Source: Bog-473 sp963707835
GTDB taxonomy: Bacteria; Actinomycetota; Acidimicrobiia; Acidimicrobiales; RAAP-2
DNA: 64,000 nt
Direction of reading: 5' to 3'
Assembly: GCA_963707835.1 (NCBI GenBank)
Contig: CAVPRI010000001.1
Coordinates: 1,532,837 to 1,596,836 of the forward strand
Below are positions 8,777 to 16,521 of this stretch, in pieces. Positions within the stretch are counted from its first letter, which is position 1. The number at the start of each line of letters is the position of its first letter. The notes beneath the pieces are model-generated. The model saw only the letters and a list, made by a program, of their open reading frames with translations, did no database searches and was not told the DNA's origin. The position numbers and the translations under genes were made by a program.

Positions 8777-9593
8777 TCAGGTCACGGTCAACGGCGGGTG
8801 ATCGGGGACGTCGTGGACCTCGGCACCGGGCTCGGCCACGACGAGGACCCGGCCGTGCAGCTTGAGGACGTCGACGTGGTGCCCGTAGAGCTTGGAGAGC
8901 ACTTCGGGACGCACGACCTCCTCGGTCGTCCCGCTCGCCGCCCGGCCCCGGCTCAGGTAGACGATCCGGTCCATGACGGGCAGCAGGGCGTTCATCTCGT
9001 GCGCAGAGAGGAGGACGCCCACCTCGTTGTCGCGGGCTACCCGGTGCAGCAGGGCGACGATCTCCTGAACGCTCTTGGGGTCGAGATTGGCCAAGGGCTC
9101 GTCGAGCAGGAGGAGCTCGGGACCACTGATCAAGGCATGGGCGATCAGGACCCGCTGCTGCTCGCCTCCCGAGAGGGTCCCGACCCGGGCGTCGGCGAAG
9201 CCTTCGGCGTCGACGTCATGGAGCATCTTGTCGACCAGCTCACGTTGGGCCTTGGTTCGCCGACCGAAGCCGTAGCGCTGGGCGTCGAGGCCGAGCGCTA
9301 CCAGGTCGCGCGCCCGGATCGGGATGTCGGGGTCGAGCAACAACTTCTGGGGGACATAGCCGAGCGATCGCCCGCCACCGGACAACGGCTCGCCGAGGAC
9401 ACGCACCTGGCCCCGCTGTCGGGCGCTGCAGTCCGAGGATGACGCGCAGCAGGGTGGTCTTGCCGACCCCGTTGGAACCGATGAGGCCGGTGAACTCGGC
9501 CTCCCGGATCTCGAAGGAGACGCCATCGAGCACGGTGCGACCCGAGAACGAGACGCCGATGTCGTCGACCTCGAGCACCGGGGTGTCGATCAC
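8777..9593 (-). CDS. Metal ABC transporter ATP-binding protein, frameshifted
   Basis: This is a ZnuC/MntA-type ATPase. Walker A reads GSNGVGKTT, the signature LSGGEQQRVLIAHAL, Walker B LLLLDEPLANLDP, and the switch His is in LLSAHEMNALL. One frameshift lies at ~9411, where an extra base in a GGCCCC run breaks LGLQRPTAG-QVRVLGEPL. GTG 9593 overlaps the stop of the upstream binding-protein gene. It would power import through the downstream fused permease. Confidence 0.82.
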
Positions 9594-10560
9594 AGGTGCT
9601 CCGTCGAAGTGCCGTGCACCACGGCGGCCTTGATCGCGGCCACCTCGGCCAGCATCCAGGACTGGTAGTCGTAACCAGGGGTGGGCATCGTCTCGTAGAC
9701 GCCGACAACCGGCACGCCGGCAGATTGTGCGGTCTGCCGGATCGAGGTGGTGAGCGAGTCGACCACCTGCTGGTTGTAGCAAAAGACCTTCACCGCGTGC
9801 TTGGTGAAGAACCCCTTCTCGAGGGTGATGTCCTGCGGTGCGGGGTCGACCCCGTTCATGATGTCGGCCTGGAAGACGAACGGGGTGCAGGTTCTTCATG
9901 CCCATGGCGGTCAGGAGGTAGTCGGCCACCGGCTCCGTGGTGGCGACCGCGAGTGCCGGGGTACTGGGCCTTGAAGGCGGCGATGGCATTCGAGCCAGCG
10001 GATTGAGCGACGCGTCGAAGGCCTGCAGCCTGGCCTGGAAGTACGCCTTGTGGCTCGGCTCGAGTCGACGAGAGATCAGCCACCATGACCTTGGCCACCG
10101 CGGGCATCGTCTTGGGGCTGTACCAGAGGTGGGGGTTGGGGGTGCTGTCGGGGAGGCCGAGAACGTGCTGGGCCACGATGACCTTGCGTTTCGGGTTCGG
10201 TGAGGCCGACTCGATGTCGTTCATGAAGGTGTCGTAGCCGACGCCGTTCTGGACGATGAGCTCGGCCTGGCTCACCTCCTGCGCCACGCTCGTGCTCGCC
10301 TCGAAGGTGTGCGGGTCGGTGTTGGGGTTGTCGAGGATGGAGGACACCTTGACGTAACGGCCGCCGATTTGGCTGAGCACGTTGGCGTACTCGTTCTCCG
10401 CTCCGACGGCGTTGATCACACCCGAGGTGGTGCTGCTCGCGACGGCGACAGACGTACCGCCGGCACAGAGGAGGGCCATCCCGAGGATTGCCGACGCCAC
10501 AGCAAACCTCGCCAGGCGGGGTGCCTCGAACACGGTTGCCATTGAGAATGGAATGGTCAT
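9590..10560 (-). pseudogene. Zn/Mn-binding periplasmic protein (ZnuA/cluster A-I type), multiply frameshifted
   Basis: The N-terminus has a signal peptide (FAVASAILGMALLCAGGTSVAVA). The metal-site landmarks of the TroA/ZnuA family are present: DPHTFEAS, then NPHLWYSPKTM, a helix KAYFQARLQAFDASLNPLA, TEPVADYLLTAMGMKNL, and finally the region around QADIMNGVDP. These pieces sit in three frames, with shifts at about 10065, 10005, 9960 and 9890. Four lesions in ~200 bp suggest real decay more than random error. If intact it would bind Zn2+ or Mn2+ outside the membrane and deliver it to the ABC permease. Confidence 0.78.
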
Positions 10561-10575
10561 AGAGGCAACCTAGAC

Positions 10576-10590
10576 TGAGACTGAGTCTCA
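10576..10590. promoter_or_regulatory. Perfect 7-1-7 palindrome, probable Fur-family operator
   Basis: TGAGACT-G-AGTCTCA lies between the divergent binding-protein and Fur-type genes, 16-30 bp upstream of the former's start. The 7-1-7 geometry is that of Fur/Zur/Mur boxes. It could control both the transporter operon and the regulator. Confidence 0.7.
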
Positions 10591-10680
10591 TTACAACTGA
10601 GATCGGGCCCGCTACCCTGGACAGGGGGAGGGGCGCTCGGCAGGGTGCGACCCCGCTTACATTCGGAGGAGGACAGAGCG

Positions 10681-11175
10681 ATGGCGGGCCCGGCGTCCCA
10701 GCAGCATGTGGTCGACGACGACTTGCACGACCTCGTCGAGGCGTGCCTCAGGCGTGTTGACCAGCGCTACACCCCCGGTCGACGGGCCATCGTGGAGCTC
10801 CTGGCCGTCCACGGCCATCCGGTCAGCATCTCCGACATTGCCGCACGACTTCCAGAGGTTCCGAGGAGCTCCGCGTACCGGCACCTCGTTGATCTTCAAG
10901 GTGCGGGGGTCGTTCGCCGCATTGCTGCCAATGACGAATTTGCCCGATTCGAGCTAGCCGAGGACCTAACCGAACACCACCACCATCTGCTCTGCACGGG
11001 CTGTGGTCGGGTCATCGACGTGACACCGACCCGAGCTTTCGAGCGAACCGTCGCCAAGGTGGTGCAGGTGCTCGCCGCCCAAGAGGACTTTCACCCGACC
11101 TCTCACGCCCTGGACGTGATCGGACGCTGCTCGAGCTGCGAAGAGCTTCAGCGACCGCTGCCCCCGGCCAATTGA
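10681..11175 (+). CDS. Fur-family metalloregulator (Zur/Mur type)
   Basis: The 164-residue protein has an N-terminal winged helix (YTPGRRAIVELLAVHGHPVSISDIAARLP, then SSAYRHLVDLQGAGVV) and the C-terminal metal/dimer region with EHHHHLLCTGCGRVIDV and a second CxxC (GRCSSCEEL), giving the structural Zn(Cys)4 site. ATG 10681 follows a clear GGAGGAGG. Family members repress metal uptake genes when the metal is plentiful. Divergent placement over a 7-1-7 palindrome next to a Zn/Mn ABC operon suggests it controls that operon. The metal specificity cannot be told. Confidence 0.88.
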   Translation: MAGPASQQHVVDDDLHDLVEACLRRVDQRYTPGRRAIVELLAVHGHPVSISDIAARLPEVPRSSAYRHLVDLQGAGVVRRIAANDEFARFELAEDLTEHHHHLLCTGCGRVIDVTPTRAFERTVAKVVQVLAAQEDFHPTSHALDVIGRCSSCEELQRPLPPAN

Positions 11176-11184
11176 TGCCTCATG

Positions 11185-13149
11185 TCATGAGCTGATATCC
11201 ATGATGGCCGCCTCCACGATCTGGATGTCAGGAGGCTGGATGGCAAGCGGTCCTCCCGCCACGGGGACCTGCCAGACCATGGTCATGTAGGGGGTGGGCA
11301 TTTGCACACTGCCTGCGGCACACGGCGCCGTGCCGGTAATCTGCAGCGGAAGGTTGTTCGTTGTCGTGGAGGGACCACACACGTTGGTGCGCTGATGCCA
11401 CTGGACGAGGGGGCCGTACGGCATCGGCGCTCGTGCAAGCGTCGTTGGCAGCAGGTACATCGCGGCAGCGAGCACGTCTGCCTCGCTCGGCGTCTGGGCA
11501 TAGACCAGCCCGTCGATCGACTGCGGATCGAGTGTTCTCCTCGCGGCGGCGTTGGCGGCAACGATCGAGGGATTCACGTAGTACACGACGGGATAGTTCG
11601 TCGGTGACACCGGGAAATACCCGGCAGCCACTGCCTGCGCGGGGTTGGCGTATCGTGCTGCTGCCTCGCTGGTGTTCTGCACGTACTGCGTGGCGTTGAT
11701 CTGTTGGGAGAACGTGGGCTCCGATGCGCAGCCGTTGGCCGCCATGTGGACGTCGGCGGGTCCATTCGCACCCTTGGCCAGGAGCTGCTGAGCTTCGGCG
11801 GTCGGCAGCGCAGGACCCGTGTAGTGCCAGTTGGCTTTGGTGGTGTTGAGGCCGGCCGCCGCGCTGGCGTCGGTACCGTTCATGTTCATGGCGGTGCCCG
11901 GTCCGGCCATGATCATGTTCGGCGTGTCGTTGACGTCGAGCCCGCTCCTCGGGGCACCGTTGTTCCCCCTTGTGCAGGTTGCCGTCGTCGCGGCCTGGTC
12001 GCTCGAGCCGGAGATCGACGACCCCGCCATGCCGGTCATCCCGGCCATGGCCGTGCTCGTCGACTCCTGGGCCGCTACTGGATAGGCGGCGCTGAGGAGG
12101 AGCCCGGCGACAAGTGCCACTAAGCCCCCGAGCACGGCCACGGGATACTCGAAGAGCGCCATCGAAAACGGCGAGCGCCACGTGGCCGGATCGGGAAGCA
12201 CCGCCGGCACCATCGCCAGGGCCAAGAGCACGATTAGGGGACCGGAGTTGGGGTCGGTCCCCGAGCCGGTGAAGATGCCGCCGAGACCCTGACCGCTGAC
12301 CCAGAAGAAGGTGGCCAACAGTCCGCCACCGGCGAGGAAGAGTGTCGGACGGCGGAACACCAGGGGCCCGAACCCGACGATCAGGGAGCCGATGGCCAGC
12401 AGCCACGTGGTCCAGGCACCGGCCGTGCCGAAGTGGTTGCCGAAGCTGTTCAGAAAGTGCGAGTAGGCGCTCGGCTCGCCCGATGACATGCCGACGATCG
12501 CGCTCGACACCGACGTCGGGGTTCGATTGTTCGGCAGCAGGAATAACACCGCCGCCAGCGACCAGTAGCCGCACCAGACCAGCAGTGGCGTCGTTGCTCG
12601 CCCGATGCCCTGCGCCGAGGCCGAGGACGCGATCCCGACAACCGGCTCCGCCTCGGCGCCCTCCTCGACTGGGACCGACCGCGGCCATGCCATCAGGCCG
12701 ATCAGACCGTAGAGGAAGACCGATCCGGGGGCACCCGTGAGAGCAGAGGCCGACCCCGTGAGGAGCTGACCAAGGCCTTCCCCGAAGAGCCACACACCGA
12801 AGGCCCAGAAGAACGACACGACCAGGGCTGGGCGCACGGTTCGGCGGAGCAGTAACCCGATGCCGATGGCCACCTGGACGAGGGCGAAGAGGGTATTCCA
12901 GACGGCGACGTGAGGCCCCACGAAGTTGCCCACGTTGGTGATGATCCAACGGATGACATCGGGCTGGTTCTGGGCATTGTTGAGCAGGTAGGTCGAGGTG
13001 AAGCTGCTGCGGAACATGTACGGCTGGAACTGCAGACCGGCGTCGAGGAGCCAGAAGAGGCCCAGCACGACCTGGAGGACACGCTGGGTTCGCACGAGGC
13101 GAAAGTCTCGGTGCCTTCTCGTTACCGCGGATTCCGTGGCGTCATCCAT
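11185..13149 (-). CDS. DoxX-like polytopic membrane protein with Met-rich exported domain
   Basis: The ~654-residue protein has two parts. Residues ~20-370 form 9-10 membrane helices, beginning with a DoxX-like stretch (QRVLQVVLGLFWLLDAGLQFQP). After a last helix (GGLVALVAGLLLSAAYPVAA) comes an exported domain of ~270 residues that opens with Met-rich motifs (MAGMTGMAG, PNMIMAGPGTAMNMNG), suited to Cu(I) binding. It continues with QWHQRTNVC and paired Cys residues (CGPS, APCAAG), which may bind metal or form disulfides. ATG 13149 follows a GGGGGA site. It neighbours SCO and CtaG genes on the element, so a copper-linked role is inferred. The protein is not a recognised enzyme. Confidence 0.75.
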   Translation of the reverse strand: MDDATESAVTRRHRDFRLVRTQRVLQVVLGLFWLLDAGLQFQPYMFRSSFTSTYLLNNAQNQPDVIRWIITNVGNFVGPHVAVWNTLFALVQVAIGIGLLLRRTVRPALVVSFFWAFGVWLFGEGLGQLLTGSASALTGAPGSVFLYGLIGLMAWPRSVPVEEGAEAEPVVGIASSASAQGIGRATTPLLVWCGYWSLAAVLFLLPNNRTPTSVSSAIVGMSSGEPSAYSHFLNSFGNHFGTAGAWTTWLLAIGSLIVGFGPLVFRRPTLFLAGGGLLATFFWVSGQGLGGIFTGSGTDPNSGPLIVLLALAMVPAVLPDPATWRSPFSMALFEYPVAVLGGLVALVAGLLLSAAYPVAAQESTSTAMAGMTGMAGSSISGSSDQAATTATCTRGNNGAPRSGLDVNDTPNMIMAGPGTAMNMNGTDASAAAGLNTTKANWHYTGPALPTAEAQQLLAKGANGPADVHMAANGCASEPTFSQQINATQYVQNTSEAAARYANPAQAVAAGYFPVSPTNYPVVYYVNPSIVAANAAARRTLDPQSIDGLVYAQTPSEADVLAAAMYLLPTTLARAPMPYGPLVQWHQRTNVCGPSTTTNNLPLQITGTAPCAAGSVQMPTPYMTMVWQVPVAGGPLAIQPPDIQIVEAAIMDISS

Positions 13150-13248
13150 GGCTCGTCGTCTTCCCCCTTCGGAGAGTTCCAGCTCCACGACCCCAAGACG
13201 GTACGGTCCGAGCCGTCCCCAAGATGGCGCGGGGCTCGACGGTCACCA

Positions 13249-14042
13249 CTAGGTGTTGGCTCGGCCCGGGAGGTTCTGGCCGACCAGCCAGCTGATGGAC
13301 TGCAGAGCATCGGCCAGTGTCCAGTTCGGATTGGCCTGGTGATCCAGGTTCTGGAGGCCGCCGTCGTTGAGCAGGTTCGTCAGGTTCTTGTCCAGGTGCC
13401 CGCGCAGATCGGGGGGAGCGAGTCGCTGAATCGCTCGTGACCGGCGGGATCGATCAGGAAGTACCCGTCGGCGTGATTGACGTCGTAGGTGAGCGGTGTG
13501 CCGGTGAACCAGTCGATCTTGGCCGGCTGGTCCTCGGGGACGATCTCGACTGAGACTCCGAGGAACTTCCAGAGCGTGTCGAGGTTGGCAGGTGTGCCGG
13601 TCAGCATGGGCCAGTCCGCCCCGAACTCCTTCGAGTAGGCGGTGAGCCGGGCCGGGGTGTCGCGCCCGGGGTCGACGGTGATCTCCATGAAGACGACTTT
13701 CTTGCCCAGTCCCGCGGCCTCGACGTCTCGCTGCAGTGCGATGAACGCACCGGTGACCAGGGGGCACTCGTCCTGGCACAGGCTCAAGAAGGGAGCCATG
13801 ACGAGGTATTTGCCCCGGTAGGCGGCGAGCGACGTCGGAGCACCGGATGAGGAGATCAGGGGGACGTCAGGAATCGAACGGTTCACCACGTTGCCCTGGC
13901 TGGCGGGTGGCGCGGGTGGGTCGCTCGAGCCCCCGCATGCCGACAGCGCGGTCGAGAGAAGGAAGAGGCCAATCAAGGACACCCATGCTCTTCGGACGAT
14001 CTGGCCGCGACCGCGCCATCGTGGCGCCGTACGGGGTATCAC
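13249..14042 (-). CDS. SCO1/SenC-family copper chaperone lipoprotein (element copy), frameshifted near C-terminus
   Basis: GTG 14042 overlaps the upstream CtaG stop. The signal ends in a lipobox (LLSTALSACGGSS), so this SCO is a lipoprotein, unlike the helix-anchored chromosomal one. The copper motif is LSLCQDECPLV, and a His follows in TYDVNHADGYFLIDP. The frame breaks in a run of six C/G at ~13414-13420; the C-terminal ~50 residues (HLDKNLTNLLNDGG onward) continue in another frame to 13249. A homopolymer indel is probably a sequencing error. The pathway is CuA loading of an oxidase or copper handling. Confidence 0.83.
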
Positions 14043-14944
14043 TGAGCATCGTCCCCCATCAGCTGGAGCTCGGTAGAGGCATCGAGTTCCCTGTCGATGC
14101 GTACCGCCTTGCGCTCGTCCATGTGCATCCAGCGCAGCGCCACGGGGATCATGGGCCAGAGCATCAAGGTGTCGCCCACTACCCACATGATGTCGCCACC
14201 GACATGGAGGTCGACGACATAGGAAGGGCCCCAGGTTCGATCGGTAGCGAAGTAGGCCGGGAACATCTCATGGGAGGCCCCCGCCAGCGACAGACCGGTG
14301 AAGGTGTCGATGGGGATAGCCAGGAATAGATAGAAGAACTGCAGCGCCGGATGGAGTCGGTAGCGGTTGGGATCGGATCCGAAGATCTGACGCCAGAACA
14401 GGTAGCCGACGACGAGGAAGGCCAGGTGCTCGGCGTTGTGCACGGATTCGTGCGTGAGCGTGTAGTTGTACCAAACCGTGAGGTGTGTGATCGGGATCAG
14501 CACGGCGTAGAACACGAAGGCCACGGCGGGGTGGCCGAGAAACGTGGCCACCTTGGAACGCAGCGCCCACGCCACGGCGACATGGGTGCTGCCGGTGCTG
14601 GCCCGCCAGGCCAGGTCGAGGGGTGAGGAGATGGCGAAGAGCGGAGCGGCAACCATGATCAGCAGGATGTGCTGGACCATGTGGTCCCAGAAGAGCTCCC
14701 CGTCGTAGACGCCGACGAAGCTGAAGATGGCAATCCCGGTCGTGATCAGGGCGCCGAGGAAGGCCACCGTCTTGCCGACGGCCCAGCGGTGACGGGGATG
14801 CAGGGCGTTGTTGCGTTGCACGCCCCACAGGTAGAAAGCGAGGGCGACGGCGATCATCGCCACGGGGACGAAGTCGAACTGGGTGGAGGTGAACTCCGAG
14901 CCCCGCAGGGGCGGGAGGGGTGCGTCGTACAGTACGGCGATCAC
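14039..14944 (-). CDS. CtaG-type cytochrome c oxidase assembly factor (element copy)
   Basis: The 301-residue protein has seven helices and is a clearer match to the caa3_CtaG family than the chromosomal gene: FWDHMVQHILLIMVAAPLFAISSP, VFYAVLIPITHLTVWYN, ESVHNAEHLAFLVVGYLFW and HVGGDIMWVVGDTLMLWP hold the conserved His/Met positions expected to handle copper. GTG 14944 lies just inside the BlaI-type operator (14957-14977). It heads a minus-strand operon CtaG-SCO-DoxX-like, divergent from blaI/M56. Confidence 0.86.
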   Translation of the reverse strand: MIAVLYDAPLPPLRGSEFTSTQFDFVPVAMIAVALAFYLWGVQRNNALHPRHRWAVGKTVAFLGALITTGIAIFSFVGVYDGELFWDHMVQHILLIMVAAPLFAISSPLDLAWRASTGSTHVAVAWALRSKVATFLGHPAVAFVFYAVLIPITHLTVWYNYTLTHESVHNAEHLAFLVVGYLFWRQIFGSDPNRYRLHPALQFFYLFLAIPIDTFTGLSLAGASHEMFPAYFATDRTWGPSYVVDLHVGGDIMWVVGDTLMLWPMIPVALRWMHMDERKAVRIDRELDASTELQLMGDDAQ

Positions 14945-14956
14945 CCCGTGGACGGT

Positions 14957-14977
14957 ACTACTACACTGTGTAGTAGT
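14957..14977. promoter_or_regulatory. Perfect 10-1-10 palindrome, BlaI/CopY-type operator
   Basis: ACTACTACAC-T-GTGTAGTAGT is an uninterrupted inverted repeat in the 87-bp gap between divergent ctaG and blaI. It contains the TACTACA/TGTAGTA half-sites characteristic of BlaI-family repressors. It lies 13 bp from the ctaG start, so it would block ctaG-sco-doxX and probably blaI-M56 transcription as well. Confidence 0.85.
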
Positions 14978-15031
14978 GAAAGTCACCCTGGCATCCGACG
15001 TCCGCGAGACTCTCGACATGAGGCGAAGGCG

Positions 15032-15397
15032 ATGAACCGACTCGGCGATTTGGAGCGCAAGGTCATGGACGCGCTGTGGGACTCGGAGAACTCCCCTCTG
15101 ACGGGACGCGAGGTCGCTGACGAGCTTCCAGACCGCGCCTATACGACCGTCCTGACGATTCTCGACAGACTCAGACGAAAGGGGCTGGTCCGTCGAACAA
15201 CCGTTGGGCGCACCCACCGCTTCGCGCCTGCCGGGACCCGCGAGACCTACATGGCCGAGCTCATGATCGAGGCGATGGGTGATGCCGGCGACCGGGGGGC
15301 CGTGCTGGTTCGCTTCGCCGAGTCGGTGTCTTCTGACGAGGCCCGTGTGCTGCGTCGGGCACTCGACGACGTGACCGACGAACGTTCGGATCGATGA
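15032..15397 (+). CDS. BlaI/MecI/CopY-family transcriptional repressor
   Basis: The 121-residue winged-helix protein is close to the family's usual length: LGDLERKVMDALWDSE, then DRAYTTVLTILDRLRRKGLVRR as the recognition helix and wing, and a C-terminal dimer helix. BlaI proteins are cleaved by a partner M56 protease, here encoded immediately downstream (ATGA overlap). The operator at 14957-14977 is directly upstream. What signal is sensed is unknown; the controlled operon points to copper or respiratory stress rather than beta-lactams. Confidence 0.9.
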   Translation: MNRLGDLERKVMDALWDSENSPLTGREVADELPDRAYTTVLTILDRLRRKGLVRRTTVGRTHRFAPAGTRETYMAELMIEAMGDAGDRGAVLVRFAESVSSDEARVLRRALDDVTDERSDR

Positions 15398-16308
15398 GCC
15401 TCCTCGTTGCCGCAGGAGTCCTCGGGCTGTTCTCGGTCGTCCTCCTCGGTCCAATGAGTACCTGGCTGGCCAGAGCGCAGTGGGTGGTCCGGGCCCCCCG
15501 CTCGGCCGTTGCCCTGTGGCAATCCATCGGGCTCGGAGCCATCGCGTCGGGGATCGGCGTGGGATTGGCCGTTGCCGTTTATCGGTATCACGTCGGATTT
15601 GCTCGCGGTTTGGGCGAGCTCGTCGAAGGTCTCGCCAGTGGACATCCTGTGAAAGGTCTCGGCGTGCCAGAGGCCCTGGGACTGACGCTCGCCGCAGATC
15701 TGTTGATCGTCCTCCTTGTCCTTTTCGGCACCCTTATGGCCAGAACCACGAGATCCCGGGCACGGCACCGCCGGCTGCTGAATCTGCTGGCTCGCCCGTC
15801 ATCGGACTACCCCGGCACCGATCTTCTCGAGAACAGTCGACCGGTGGCCTACTGCCTGCCGGGGCGTCATCCGCGCATCGTGATCAGCGAGGGCGCCCTT
15901 CGCCTCCTTAGCTCATCTCAGGCGCACGCCGTGATCGAACACGAGCGGGGTCACGCTCACGAGCACCACGGGTTGGTCATGCTGCCCATGACGGGTCTCC
16001 GCAAGATGTTCGGATGGGTTCCGTATGCGCAACTGGCCTCGGGGGAGATTGCGTCGCTCCTCGAGATGTCGGCCGACGATTATTCGGCCAAACGAAATGA
16101 CCCCGTCAACCTGGCGGCCGCGCTTGTGCGCATGGCGACGTCGGGACCAGTCCCAAGTTGCGCGTTGGGTTCTTCGGGAGGGGACATCCCGAGACGGGTC
16201 GAGCGCCTTCTCGATGCGTCCCGCAACTCCAAGGTGCTCGCGACGGCCTCGGCGATCGGGGCCGTGGCTCTTGTGTCGGCTCCGCTAGCGATGATGTCCC
16301 TGACGTGA
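15394..16308 (+). CDS. M56 (BlaR1-type) membrane metallopeptidase
   Basis: The 304-residue protein has an N-terminal helix, two central helices (GLGAIASGIGVGLAVAVY and LTLAADLLIVLLVLFGTLM), a cytoplasmic zinc protease with HEXXH reading VIEHERGHAHEHH, a glutamate further on (LLEMSADDYSAKR), and a last helix. It lacks the extracellular penicillin-binding domain of BlaR1. It is translationally coupled to blaI and should be the protease that inactivates that repressor. Confidence 0.9.
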   Translation: MSLLVAAGVLGLFSVVLLGPMSTWLARAQWVVRAPRSAVALWQSIGLGAIASGIGVGLAVAVYRYHVGFARGLGELVEGLASGHPVKGLGVPEALGLTLAADLLIVLLVLFGTLMARTTRSRARHRRLLNLLARPSSDYPGTDLLENSRPVAYCLPGRHPRIVISEGALRLLSSSQAHAVIEHERGHAHEHHGLVMLPMTGLRKMFGWVPYAQLASGEIASLLEMSADDYSAKRNDPVNLAAALVRMATSGPVPSCALGSSGGDIPRRVERLLDASRNSKVLATASAIGAVALVSAPLAMMSLT

Positions 16309-16344
16309 GGCGTGGCCGGCTGACAGCTCAGACCCGAGAATGGG

Positions 16345-16428
16345 CTGACCGTGGTCATGGCCGGGTCGCTATGCCCCATCCGCTGAGCCAGGGCCGACAG
16401 GTTCACTCCGAGGTAGATCACTATCGCG
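16345..16428 (-). pseudogene. Integrase C-terminal fragment (second integrase remnant)
   Basis: About 80 bp closely match the C-terminal coding part of the intact integrase (18293-18365), including LGVNLSALAQRMGHSDPAM, which holds the box-II His region. The nucleotide similarity is high but not perfect, and both flanks diverge. The gap 16309-16521 contains nothing else that I recognise. The fragment shows that a second related element or a duplication once occupied this site. Confidence 0.8.
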
Positions 16429-16521
16429 AGGTCATCGACGTGGTTCCGTCTGATGTGGGCGATTCCAGCGCCGGGTGACTAGGGGTGCTGTGCATCGGAC
16501 GACGTCGGGTCGAGCCCCAAG

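Noticed and set aside
15394..16308. BlaR1-type beta-lactam sensor
   Set aside because: The M56 protease domain is present, but no penicillin-binding sensor domain or SxxK motif follows it, so a beta-lactam role is not supported.
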